The notes beneath the pieces are model-generated. The model saw only the letters and a program-made list of their open reading frames with translations. It had not been told where the DNA came from and did no database searches. A stretch of 16,821 bases of DNA from an uncultured bacterium (GTDB lineage Bacteria; Bacillota; Clostridia; TANB77; CAG-508): positions 1 through 16,821 of the forward strand of contig CAJMQM010000016.1 in assembly GCA_905215615.1 (NCBI GenBank), written 5' to 3'. Below, piece by piece: positions 6,288 to 13,362 of the stretch (position 1 is the stretch's first letter; the number at the start of each line of letters is the position of its first letter). Position numbers and translations under genes: made by a program.

Positions 6288-6449
6288 CTATTTTTTTTTT
6301 TCGGGAATAATTATTTTATCTTTATTAGGTTTTTTTTGTGGTTTTTCTATATTTATATGTTCACGTACTGGAGAGATATTTAGACCGTCTCCGTCACCTG
6401 AAACAATTTTAATCTCTTTTTTTTCTACATTTTCATCTAAATTTTCCAT
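6288..6449 (-). CDS. 53-residue conserved-looking small protein, unknown function
   Basis: A short gene with good support. It has its own promoter (6484-6512), GGTGG about 8 bases before the ATG, normal codon use and a shared terminator. The product starts MENLDENVEKKEIKIVSGDG, goes on with DGLNISPVREHINIEKP and ends in a lysine/proline-rich tail closing with PEKKK. It has no hydrophobic segment and looks soluble. The block IVSGDGDGLNISPV is the part most likely to be conserved. The last codons are an 11-base A run (T run 6291-6301), prone to polymerase slippage. I do not recognise a function. It is divergent from the transporter gene at 6652. Confidence 0.7.
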   Translation of the reverse strand: MENLDENVEKKEIKIVSGDGDGLNISPVREHINIEKPQKKPNKDKIIIPEKKK

Positions 6450-6483
6450 AACACATACCACCATTTTTATAATTTCTTTTTAT

Positions 6484-6512
6484 AATATAACATAGAAAAA
6501 ATAAATATTCAA
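6484..6512 (-). promoter_or_regulatory. Sigma-A promoter of the 53-residue protein gene
   Basis: On the minus strand TTGAAT (6512-6507) and TATATT (6489-6484) are 17 bp apart, and TGT directly precedes the -10 (extended -10). The promoter starts about 35 bases upstream of the start codon. Confidence 0.8.
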
Positions 6513-6541
6513 TAATCTAATGTGAAAAAATTCCAATAAAA

Positions 6542-6570
6542 TTGAAAAAATGGCTATTTTGTGGTATAAT
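6542..6570 (+). promoter_or_regulatory. Sigma-A promoter of the transporter gene
   Basis: TTGAAA (6542-6547), 17 bp, then a perfect TATAAT (6565-6570). It is back-to-back with the minus-strand promoter at 6484-6512, only 30 bp away. Confidence 0.85.
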
Positions 6571-6651
6571 AAAAGTTATAAATTTTGCTAATATGGTAAA
6601 AAGTTTGTATGTAATGCTTATATTAAAATAATAAAAGAAAGGGAGTATACT

Positions 6652-7818
6652 ATGAAAAAGATGAACAAATCTCTAATACGGTTAATTGAAATAGGTGCAA
6701 TGGATGCAATTAAAGATATATACTTGAATATATTTCTTATTGCAAGGATTTATGAATTAGCAAGTAATGCAACAAAAACGGTAGCAATTTATTATATCAT
6801 TGAATATGTATGTATTGCAATAACAATGGTGGCATGTGGAAGTTACTTTAAGCGGAAACCAAACAATGGACTTAGAGTTGGCATGGTATTAAACCTTGTA
6901 TTACTGCTTGTTATTATGAGGTTGGATGACCAAATAATTATGTATTACCCAGTGGTAGCATGTATATTTGGCGTCGCAATGGGAACTTACTATGGTCCTA
7001 TGCAAGTGTTACTTGGAAACTATGCAGACTCTGATGCAGTAGGGTACAGTGCAATATCTACTATGCTGTATAATATTGTTAATGTAGTATTTCCTATTAC
7101 CATTGGTGCATATATTGAGAAAACGTCCTTTTTAGCAGTAACAGTATGTATGTTGGCAGTTACTGGTATTGAATTTGTACTATCCTTTGGAATTGAAAAA
7201 ATACAAAGTACACAGAAATGTAATTTGTATGCTTTCCTAAAAATCCTTAAGAAGAACAAAATTAGCAAAACTATAAATGTCTACATTATAGTATTCTTAA
7301 AAGGAATTACATCATCTGTATTAGACAGAACAGTATTAATACTAATAATGATGATGTTTGGAAGCACAATGCAGTTAGGCATTTTATCTACTATTTTTTC
7401 GATATTTACTGTATTATCTAGTTGGTTAGTCAATAAAATACACAAAGATAGAAAAAATAAGTGGCTAATTAAAATTTCAGCGGTTATGCCAATGGTAGCT
7501 GTAATATTGTTAGTAGTAGACACAAGTACAGCAACATTTATCACATATAAGGCGATTTCAGCAATCTTTATCTGCATATTATCGGTTTTTGCTGATGCAA
7601 GCAGATATAACACAATTGGAGAATTGAAGGAACTATATGCGGCAGAACATCAGACTCTTTCGGAACTTTCTTTAGCGGCAGGAAGAATAATCGGTTTGAC
7701 GGTTTTACTTTTAGTAAATGAGGTTATTGGAGGAATGTTTGCGATTAAAATAATGCTGGTAATTATAGGAATTGCAATAATCGTATATGCAATTTTCATC
7801 GCAAAAAGTCAAGACTAA
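6652..7818 (+). CDS. MFS-like membrane transporter
   Basis: A 388-residue protein with 11-12 predicted membrane helices in two halves joined by a basic cytoplasmic loop (about residues 183-206, ending ILKKNKISK). This is the architecture of the major facilitator superfamily. GSYFKRKPNNGLRVG after the second helix resembles the family's loop 2-3 basic motif. The segment KDRKNKW is the equivalent loop of the second half. The start at 6652 has AAAGGGAG at 6639-6645. Substrate cannot be predicted; drug or metabolite export is possible. Codons such as GCG and CGG and a less A-rich composition set it apart from its neighbours, and with its own promoter and terminator it looks like a self-contained, possibly acquired unit. 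Confidence 0.8.
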   Translation: MKKMNKSLIRLIEIGAMDAIKDIYLNIFLIARIYELASNATKTVAIYYIIEYVCIAITMVACGSYFKRKPNNGLRVGMVLNLVLLLVIMRLDDQIIMYYPVVACIFGVAMGTYYGPMQVLLGNYADSDAVGYSAISTMLYNIVNVVFPITIGAYIEKTSFLAVTVCMLAVTGIEFVLSFGIEKIQSTQKCNLYAFLKILKKNKISKTINVYIIVFLKGITSSVLDRTVLILIMMMFGSTMQLGILSTIFSIFTVLSSWLVNKIHKDRKNKWLIKISAVMPMVAVILLVVDTSTATFITYKAISAIFICILSVFADASRYNTIGELKELYAAEHQTLSELSLAAGRIIGLTVLLLVNEVIGGMFAIKIMLVIIGIAIIVYAIFIAKSQD

Positions 7819-7838
7819 ATTTTTAATATAGGCTTCAA

Positions 7839-7870
7839 GAAAGCAGGTGGGATAATACTCACCTGTTTTC
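7839..7870 (+). terminator. Terminator of the transporter gene
   Basis: GAAAGCAGGTG (7839-7849) and CACCTGTTTTC (7860-7870) form an 11-bp stem with one G-T wobble and a GC-rich core CAGGTG, 21 bases after the stop. The T run is partly in the stem, so the tail is weak. Confidence 0.7.
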
Positions 7871-7909
7871 TATATAATGTAGTAAAATATTGCAATTTAT
7901 ATAAAACTA

Positions 7910-7938
7910 TGGAAAAAAATATGAAAATATGTTATTAT
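7910..7938 (+). promoter_or_regulatory. scpB: Candidate promoter upstream of scpB
   Basis: An extended -10, TG-T-TATTAT (7930-7938), has a 4/6 -35 TGGAAA (7910-7915) at 17 bp. It is the best promoter between the transporter terminator and scpB, but the match is moderate. The leader to scpB would be about 200 bases. Confidence 0.4.
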
Positions 7939-7956
7939 ATAAACTAGTTTATATAA
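7935..7956. promoter_or_regulatory. Perfect 22-bp palindrome, possible operator
   Basis: A perfect palindrome centred on ACTAGT with arms TTATATAA. It overlaps the candidate -10 box and likely start point of the scpB transcript. A dimeric repressor bound here would block that promoter. No candidate regulator is encoded next to it. Confidence 0.5.
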
Positions 7957-8019
7957 GAGTAAAAATAGAAGAAATAAGCATATATTGGGACAATATTCAT
8001 AAAAAATACAAATCAAAAT

Positions 8020-8124
8020 ATGATGGATGAATTAGTAAAGTTGAAACATATAGAATTGAAGAAGAAAAATAAGCAGGTATATAAAGCAAAAATCTTTAAT
8101 CGAGTTTTGCATGATGAAAAGTGA
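8020..8124 (+). pseudogene. Possible C-terminal remnant of scpA
   Basis: A 34-codon ORF just 18 bases before scpB, with no ribosome binding site. It reads MMDELVKLKHIELKKK and then QVYKAKIFNRVLHDEK. The ELVKLK-hydrophobic-E-L pattern resembles the C-terminal winged-helix end of ScpA, the normal upstream neighbour of scpB, where a conserved ELxKxKxI stretch precedes the terminus. The frame stays open upstream only to 7978, so no functional ScpA can be made from this position. The resemblance is short and read by eye. The alternative is a non-coding leader. Confidence 0.3.
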
Positions 8125-8142
8125 AAATTAGGAAGTGAAGTA

Positions 8143-8775
8143 ATGGAAAAAGAAAGAAAAATGGGGATAATAGAGGCAATCTTATTTGCAGCAGGAAGAG
8201 AAGTAACAATAAAAGAGCTTATGACTGTTTTAGAAGCAGAATCAAGTGAGATAATAAGCATAGTAAATGAAATGAAAGAAAATTATGAAAAAGAAAATAG
8301 GGGAATTCAAATAATAAATGTAGATGGAGCATATCAATTATGTACTAAAAAAGAAAATTATGATTATATATGCCAGATTTTCGATAAAAGAGCAAAACTA
8401 CAATTATCACAAGCTGTAATGGAAACTTTATCAATTATTGCATATAATCCAAGAATTACTAGGGCAGAAATTGAAGCTATAAGAGGTGTAAATTCTGATG
8501 GAGTAATATATAAGCTTTTAGATTATAATTTAATTGCAGAAACAGGGAAACTAGATGCACCAGGAAAGCCAACTACTTTTTCTACAACAAATGAATTTTT
8601 AAAAATGTTTGGGCTTTCAAGCTTAAAGGATTTACCAGAATTACCTAGATATAAACTAGATAGTAATAAACAAATAATAATAGATGACATAGTAAATGGA
8701 GAATCAGAAGAAAATACAGCAGAGTTAGAGGTCCCGGGTAAAGCCGAAAATGAAGAAGAAAAAACACGGTGTTAA
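8143..8775 (+). CDS. scpB: Segregation and condensation protein B
   Basis: A 210-residue ScpB, the winged-helix partner of the Smc-ScpA complex, which condenses and segregates the chromosome at replication origins. The first winged helix is at about residues 5-80 (IIEAILFAAGREVTIKEL) and the second at about 85-165 (LSQAVMETLSIIAYNP, then ITRAEIEAIRGVNSDGVIYK), ending in the family's DLPELPRYKLD. The start at 8143 has AGGAAGTGA upstream. The last 25 residues are an acidic tail (ENTAELEVPGKAENEEEK) beyond the usual fold. An intact scpA is not upstream as it normally would be; only a short remnant-like ORF is. proS follows 72 bases downstream. Confidence 0.95.
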   Translation: MEKERKMGIIEAILFAAGREVTIKELMTVLEAESSEIISIVNEMKENYEKENRGIQIINVDGAYQLCTKKENYDYICQIFDKRAKLQLSQAVMETLSIIAYNPRITRAEIEAIRGVNSDGVIYKLLDYNLIAETGKLDAPGKPTTFSTTNEFLKMFGLSSLKDLPELPRYKLDSNKQIIIDDIVNGESEENTAELEVPGKAENEEEKTRC

Positions 8776-8847
8776 TAAATAAATATAATAATTATAAAGT
8801 TTTGGGTAACTTTAAAACCTTAAATATATTGTACAAGGAGAATTTTT

Positions 8848-10281
8848 ATGGATAAAGAATATGTTAAAGAGCTTACAAATATAGAAGAAGATTTTGCACA
8901 ATGGTATACAGATATTGTGTTAAAAGCAGAACTTGCAGATTACACAGATACAAAAGGCTGTATTGCTATAAAACCATATGGTTATGCTATATGGGAAAAT
9001 ATACAAAAATACACAGACGATTTATTTAAAAAGTCAGGGGTAAAAAATGTATATCTTCCAGTATTAATTCCAGAGAGTTTATTACAAAAAGAAAAAGACC
9101 ATGTAGAAGGATTTGCACCAGAAGTAGCAATGGTTACAGAAGCGGGAGGAGAGCCATTAGATGAAAAGCTTGTTATAAGACCTACTTCAGAAACAATGTT
9201 TTCAAACCTTTACTCAAAATGGGTTAGCTCATGGAGAGATTTACCATTAGTATATAATCAATGGTGTAATGTACTAAGATGGGAAAAAGAAACAAGACCA
9301 TTTTTACGTTCTCGTGAGTTCTTATGGCAAGAAGGGCATACAATACATGCTACAGAGAAAGAAGCTAGAGAGCGTACTATACAAATGCTTAATATATATG
9401 CACAAGTTGTGGAAGATTTACTTGCAATTCCAGTTGTAAAAGGAGAGAAAACACCAAGTGAAAAATTTGCAGGTGCAGAAAACACATACACAATAGAAAC
9501 ATTAATGCATGATGGTAGAGCACTTCAGTCAGGTACTTCACATTACTTTGGACAAAACTTTACAAAACCATTTAATATAAAATTCCAAAATAAAGATGGT
9601 AAAGAAGAATATGCTTACCAAACTTCATGGGGAATTAGTACAAGATTATTAGGTGGAGTTATTATGGCACATGGAGATGACAGAGGACTAAAATTACCAC
9701 CAAAAGTTGCTCCAATTCAAGTTGTAATAGTACCAGTTGCAGCACATAAAGAAGGGGTTATAGAAGAAGCAACTAAACTAAAAGAAAAATTAGAAAAAAA
9801 TTATCGTGTAGAATTAGATTTAAGAGATAATTATTCTACTGGCTATAAATTTAATTATTGGGAACTAAGAGGAGTACCAACTAGAATAGAAATAGGTCCA
9901 AGAGATATAGAAAACAAGCAATGTGTTGTGGTTAGAAGAGATACATTAGAAAAGCAAGTAATAAAACTTGATGAAATATCAAATAATTTAGAAAATATAT
10001 TAGAAGATATTCAAAAAAATATGTATAATGCATGTGTAGAGAGAGTAAAACAAAAAACAACAATAGCCACAAATATGGAAGAATTTGAGCAAAACCTTAA
10101 AGAAAATCAAGGCTATGTTAAAGCAATGTGGTGTGGAGATGAAGCTTGCGAAGATAGAATAAAAGAGCTTACAGGTGCTAAATCTAGGTGCATACCATTT
10201 GAACAAGAAAAATTATCTGACAAATGTGTTTGCTGTGGCAAGACTGCTACAAAAATGGTTTATTGGGGTAGACAATATTAA
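8848..10281 (+). CDS. proS: Prolyl-tRNA synthetase, archaeal/eukaryotic type
   Basis: A 477-residue class II synthetase that charges tRNA(Pro) with proline in the cytoplasm. Length and order match the short type without the bacterial editing insertion. The proline/ATP pocket is marked by RPTSETMFSNLYSKW, motif 2 by LRWEKETRPFLRSREFLWQE with GHTIH, and motif 3 by GISTRLLGGVIMAHGDDRG. Next come the anticodon-binding domain (about residues 285-390) and a C-terminal zinc-binding domain with Cys429, Cys434, Cys448, Cys460, Cys462 and Cys463, ending in the typical YWGRQY. AAGGAG precedes the ATG at 8848. No own promoter is obvious, so it may be read with scpB. A T-box leader is not visible in the 72-base gap. 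Confidence 0.97.
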   Translation: MDKEYVKELTNIEEDFAQWYTDIVLKAELADYTDTKGCIAIKPYGYAIWENIQKYTDDLFKKSGVKNVYLPVLIPESLLQKEKDHVEGFAPEVAMVTEAGGEPLDEKLVIRPTSETMFSNLYSKWVSSWRDLPLVYNQWCNVLRWEKETRPFLRSREFLWQEGHTIHATEKEARERTIQMLNIYAQVVEDLLAIPVVKGEKTPSEKFAGAENTYTIETLMHDGRALQSGTSHYFGQNFTKPFNIKFQNKDGKEEYAYQTSWGISTRLLGGVIMAHGDDRGLKLPPKVAPIQVVIVPVAAHKEGVIEEATKLKEKLEKNYRVELDLRDNYSTGYKFNYWELRGVPTRIEIGPRDIENKQCVVVRRDTLEKQVIKLDEISNNLENILEDIQKNMYNACVERVKQKTTIATNMEEFEQNLKENQGYVKAMWCGDEACEDRIKELTGAKSRCIPFEQEKLSDKCVCCGKTATKMVYWGRQY

Positions 10282-10418
10282 GCTTAGTATAGTTCCTTAT
10301 AAAAAATGATAATTAGGAAAGGCATTTATTAAAAAATATATGAATTTATTGTTTTACAATAAGAAAACTTTCATTTTATTTTTACATAAAGTTATTTTAT
10401 AACTATGAGGGAGAAAGC

Positions 10419-10460
10419 AAAAAAGATAATAGAAATTAATTGTTTCTATTATCTTTTTTT
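10419..10460. terminator. Bidirectional terminator of proS and the convergent DUF4364 gene
   Basis: Arms 10419-10435 and 10443-10459 form a perfect 17-bp stem (six A-T pairs plus GATAATAGAAA against TTTCTATTATC) with a 7-base loop. Long T runs result on either strand. It lies 138 bases after proS and 75 bases after the minus-strand gene. Confidence 0.85.
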
Positions 10461-10533
10461 TCTTTGTTATAAATAACCTCTAATAATAATTAGGTCCATA
10501 TAAATAAAGGTTAAGCGCAAAGTAATTTACACA

Positions 10534-11076
10534 TTATTCCTCAAACTTTTTATTTAACGTATTTAATATTTCTGGGTAAATTTTATAAGCATTTGTTTTC
10601 CAATTATTTACTATTTTTTTTGCCTCATCACGTGAACCACAGAAAACTTTTAGCTCAAATATACATTTACTATTTTCGTTTATTTTACAAGTTACAGTAT
10701 ATTCAGTCTCACTCTTTGGAGTAAATTCAGCTATAACAGATTCTTGTTCTTTAGTTGCCGAAATTTCATTTTTTAAATTAATATCTACTTTTAATTTAAT
10801 TATACCAGGCAACATATCTATTGTTAAATGTAAAGCTTCCCTACCTGCTTCTGTTATTTCATAAACATCTTTATTATCTTTTTTGTAACCTTTTATATAA
10901 TTTAATTGTGATAGGTCTAATAAAAACTGTTGAAAGTAAAAATAATTCATATCTTGTGTAGATAAAATTATTCTATACAAATTTGCATTATCTATAGGTA
11001 CAAATAATTTATCTAATATATACAATATTAGAATTTTGTTTTCTGCTAATGTTTCATTGTCTGATGAAAGTTTCAA
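10534..11076 (-). CDS. DUF4364-family winged-helix protein
   Basis: A 180-residue protein of the DUF4364 family, common in Clostridia and of unknown function. Residues 1-95 form a PadR/MarR-like winged helix (LAENKILILYILDKL, FQQFLLDLSQLNYIKGY, VYEITEAGREAL). The C-terminal half is a beta-rich domain (TVTCKINENSKCIFELKVF). TTG at 11076 is taken as the start: AGGAG lies 8 bases before it, and the extended -10 TGTTATAAT sits inside the first codons of the longer ORF starting at 11115, so that ATG would be untranscribed. The TTG also puts the LAENK motif at the usual distance from the N-terminus. It is divergent from the J-domain gene. Confidence 0.88.
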   Translation of the reverse strand: MKLSSDNETLAENKILILYILDKLFVPIDNANLYRIILSTQDMNYFYFQQFLLDLSQLNYIKGYKKDNKDVYEITEAGREALHLTIDMLPGIIKLKVDINLKNEISATKEQESVIAEFTPKSETEYTVTCKINENSKCIFELKVFCGSRDEAKKIVNNWKTNAYKIYPEILNTLNKKFEE

Positions 11077-11103
11077 TTTGCTCACTCCTAAATATTTTTC
11101 TAC

Positions 11104-11112
11104 ATTATAACA
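11104..11112 (-). promoter_or_regulatory. Extended -10 promoter of the DUF4364 gene
   Basis: The minus strand reads TGT directly followed by a perfect TATAAT (11109-11104). No strong -35 is seen, as is common for extended -10 promoters. The leader to the TTG start would be about 20 bases. Confidence 0.65.
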
Positions 11113-11150
11113 CAAAATATTTATAAATACTATTATTTTTTAATTAAAAA

Positions 11151-11159
11151 TGATATACT
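11151..11159 (+). promoter_or_regulatory. Extended -10 promoter of the J-domain gene
   Basis: TGA followed by TATACT (11154-11159) is the best promoter match before ATG 11212; there is no clear -35. It is arranged back-to-back with the DUF4364 promoter about 45 bp away. Confidence 0.5.
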
Positions 11160-11211
11160 TTATATAAATTATAAAAAATAAGAGGCAATAAGAATTTATT
11201 TTGGGGGAAAG

Positions 11212-11892
11212 ATGAAAAAAACACTGTATGAAATATTAGAAGTTAGCGAGAAAGCTTCTAAAGAAGTAATAGAGAAAGCATATAAAGTCTTAGCTAAAAA
11301 GTATCATCCAGATTTACAAACAGAAGAAAATAAGGCAAAAGCAGAAAACAAAATGAAGGAAATAAACGAGGCATATAATGTATTAAGTGATGATACAGCA
11401 AGAGAAAAATATGATGAAGAATTAGCTAGCATTAGAGAAAATGAAAGACAAGAAGAATTAAGAAATAGCAGAGAAGAAGCATATTCAAATGTTAATATGC
11501 AAAATGAAGTAAATATACAGTATGAAAATCAAAATACTATTAATGAAAAAGAAATAAACAAAAAGATACAAGAAAATCTAAGAAAACAGCAAGAAATGTA
11601 TGCAAAACAACAAGCAGAACTTGAAAAACAATACAATAATGCATATTATAAATATTTAAGAAGTTTAGGATATAAAATTAAATTTAAATGGACTTGGAAA
11701 CAGTATGTTACATTATTTATAATAATTGCAGTGCTAATTATTATTGGACTTATTTTATGGGCTATTCCTCCAACTCATGACTGGATGCTAGATTTATATA
11801 ATAACAATGTAATAGTAAAAATAGTTGCAAATATATTTATAGGAATTTTTAATGGTATAGGAAAAGTGTTTTCAAATATATTTAGTAAATAG
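11212..11892 (+). CDS. Membrane-anchored J-domain protein
   Basis: A 226-residue protein with an N-terminal J-domain (residues 3-67) carrying the invariant HPD at 32-34 (AKKYHPDLQ) and the helix IV region [19 protein letters not shown]. It should therefore stimulate the ATPase of DnaK. A Gln/Glu/Asn-rich, probably coiled-coil middle follows (about 70-150). Then come a membrane helix (about 165-183, [19 protein letters not shown]) and an amphipathic hydrophobic C-terminus (199-223). It lacks the Gly/Phe and zinc domains of true DnaJ, so it is a specialised co-chaperone that brings DnaK to the membrane; the client is unknown. The start has GGGGGAAAG before ATG 11212. Confidence 0.9.
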   Translation: MKKTLYEILEVSEKASKEVIEKAYKVLAKKYHPDLQTEENKAKAENKMKEINEAYNVLSDDTAREKYDEELASIRENERQEELRNSREEAYSNVNMQNEVNIQYENQNTINEKEINKKIQENLRKQQEMYAKQQAELEKQYNNAYYKYLRSLGYKIKFKWTWKQYVTLFIIIAVLIIIGLILWAIPPTHDWMLDLYNNNVIVKIVANIFIGIFNGIGKVFSNIFSK

Positions 11893-11927
11893 AAAAGTAA
11901 CTTTTTTGTGAATTGTATTTTTACGTA

Positions 11928-11957
11928 TTGAATAAATATTATAATTTAGTATATAAT
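11928..11957 (+). promoter_or_regulatory. Sigma-A promoter of the DapB-fold oxidoreductase gene
   Basis: TTGAAT (11928-11933), 18 bp, TATAAT (11952-11957). Transcription would start near 11964, just before the leader hairpin at 11970. Confidence 0.7.
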
Positions 11958-11969
11958 TGTTTTAAATAC

Positions 11970-12005
11970 AAGCTTGAATAGTAAAATATTCAAGCTTAAA
12001 TTTTT
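11970..12005 (+). promoter_or_regulatory. 5' leader stem-loop before the oxidoreductase gene
   Basis: A perfect 11-bp stem AAGCTTGAATA / TATTCAAGCTT (11970-11980, 11987-11997) with loop GTAAAA, followed by a T5 run (12001-12005) and immediately by AAGGAGG. It could terminate the J-domain transcript, act as an attenuator, or protect the 5' end of the mRNA. Confidence 0.7.
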
Positions 12006-12018
12006 AAGGAGGTTTATT

Positions 12019-13095
12019 ATGGAAAGAAAAATTAGAGTTATGCAATATGGAACTGGCAAAATGTCTACCTACACAATGCGTTATGTATTTGAAAAAGGTG
12101 CAGAAATAGTTGGAGCAGTTGATGTAAATCCAGCAGTAATTGGAAAAGATATAGGCGAAATAATGAAAACAGAAAATAAAAATGTAGTAGTAAAAAATGT
12201 TAGTGAGGCTGAAAATGTTATAAATGAAACAAAACCAGACATTGTTATTGTTACTACAATGAGTTTAATAAAAGATGTAGAAGATGCATTATTACTATGT
12301 GCAAAAATGGGAGTAAATGCAATTACAACATGTGAAGAAGCATTTTATCCAGCAAATTCAAATCCAGAAGTAACAAGAAAAATTGATGAATTAGCAAAGA
12401 AAAATGGTTGTACAATAACAGGAAGTGGATACCAAGATATTTATTGGGGACAACTTATTAGTTCAATAGCAGGTTCTACACATAAAATAACAAAAATAAA
12501 AGGTAGCTCAAGCTACAATGTAGAAGATTATGGAATTGCTTTAGCAAAAGCACATGGTGCAGGACTTTCACTAGAAGAATTCGAAGAGCAAGTAGCATCT
12601 GTAGACAAAATATCTGATGAAGAAAGAAGAAAAGTAATAGAAGTGGGAGATTATCTACCTTCTTATATGTGGAATGTAAATGGTTGGTTATGTGAAAAAT
12701 TAGGACTAACAGTAGAAAATCAAACTCAAAAAACAGTTCCACAAACATATAAAGAAGATATTTATTCTTCTACATTAGGTATGACTGTTACTGCTGGAAA
12801 TGCAACAGGTATGAGCGCAGTTGTTACAACAACAACTAAAGAAGGAGTTACTTTAGAAACAGAGTGTATTGGAAAAGTATATTCAAAAGAAGATTATGAC
12901 AAAAACGAGTGGACAGTTGAAGGAGAGCCAAATACTACTATAGTTGTAGCAAGACCAAGTACAGTAGAACTAACATGTGCATCAATAGTAAATAGAATTC
13001 CAGATGTAATAAATAGTGAAGCTGGTTATATTACAACAGATAAAATGGGAGAATTACAATATAGAGTAAAACCATTAAATGAGTATGTAAAATAA
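12019..13095 (+). CDS. NAD(P)-dependent oxidoreductase, DapB-fold / 2,4-diaminopentanoate dehydrogenase-like
   Basis: A 358-residue protein with an N-terminal Rossmann fold (MERKIRVMQYGTGKMSTYTM, nucleotide loop at residues 10-16, then GAEIVGAVDVNP) and a dihydrodipicolinate-reductase-like core. The C-terminal half (from about residue 135, TGSGYQDIYWGQLISS) matches what is known of 2,4-diaminopentanoate dehydrogenases (Ord), which oxidise (2R,4S)-2,4-diaminopentanoate in ornithine fermentation. It is longer than true DapB (about 250) and lacks its HNKxDxPSGT-type signature. ATG 12019 has AAGGAGG at 12006-12012; an upstream TTG at 11974 lies inside the hairpin and is rejected. No other ornithine-pathway gene is near, so the substrate is uncertain. 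Confidence 0.72.
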   Translation: MERKIRVMQYGTGKMSTYTMRYVFEKGAEIVGAVDVNPAVIGKDIGEIMKTENKNVVVKNVSEAENVINETKPDIVIVTTMSLIKDVEDALLLCAKMGVNAITTCEEAFYPANSNPEVTRKIDELAKKNGCTITGSGYQDIYWGQLISSIAGSTHKITKIKGSSSYNVEDYGIALAKAHGAGLSLEEFEEQVASVDKISDEERRKVIEVGDYLPSYMWNVNGWLCEKLGLTVENQTQKTVPQTYKEDIYSSTLGMTVTAGNATGMSAVVTTTTKEGVTLETECIGKVYSKEDYDKNEWTVEGEPNTTIVVARPSTVELTCASIVNRIPDVINSEAGYITTDKMGELQYRVKPLNEYVK

Positions 13096-13163
13096 TTAAA
13101 TCTATAAAGCAATTATATGCCTTAAATTTATAATAAAAGTTGAGCATACTATATGTTTAGGAC

Positions 13164-13209
13164 AGACTGTTGTCAAAGTATAGAAAATATTTTGGCAACA
13201 GTTTTTTTG
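13164..13209 (+). terminator. Terminator of the oxidoreductase gene
   Basis: ACTGTTGTCAAA (13166-13177) pairs with TTTGGCAACAGT (13191-13202) over 12 bp with one T-G wobble, followed by T6 (13203-13208). Confidence 0.9.
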
Positions 13210-13290
13210 TACATTTAAGAAAAATAAAGGATGACATTAAAATAAAATATGTAAACCTTCACTTTTTCTAAGCATTAGAAGAAATTTATC

Positions 13291-13319
13291 TTGCCAACTA
13301 TAATACGTAGGTGTATAAT
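13291..13319 (+). promoter_or_regulatory. aspS: Sigma-A promoter of aspS
   Basis: TTGCCA (13291-13296), 17 bp, TATAAT (13314-13319). The first TTG of the open frame lies in this -35 box, which excludes it as a start codon. Confidence 0.85.
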
Positions 13320-13341
13320 ATACGTACCTACACTAGGTGTA
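13308..13341 (+). repeat. Repeats around the aspS -10 and start point
   Basis: TAGGTGTA occurs at 13308-13315 and again at 13334-13341 (26-bp period). Between them is the inverted GTACCTAC (13324-13331). The elements can form alternative small hairpins and flank the -10 box. They may be a protein-binding site. Confidence 0.45.
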
Positions 13342-13362
13342 CGGTTAGAAGGAGAGAAAAAT

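Noticed and set aside
7281..7613. Long minus-strand ORFs within the transporter gene
   Set aside because: They are antisense shadows of a clearly coding plus-strand frame, without ribosome binding sites or recognisable domains.
11077..11115. Upstream ATG giving a 193-residue DUF4364 protein
   Set aside because: The extended -10 box lies inside these codons and there is no ribosome binding site before the ATG; TTG 11076 has both a site and the expected family N-terminus.
12476..12748. Leu/Phe-rich minus-strand ORF inside the oxidoreductase gene, looking like a membrane protein
   Set aside because: Its composition is the reverse complement of Lys/Glu codons in the real gene; no start signals.
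13291..13362. 24-codon N-terminal extension of AspRS from a TTG
   Set aside because: The TTG is part of the -35 box; ATG 13363 has a good ribosome binding site and the usual AspRS N-terminus.
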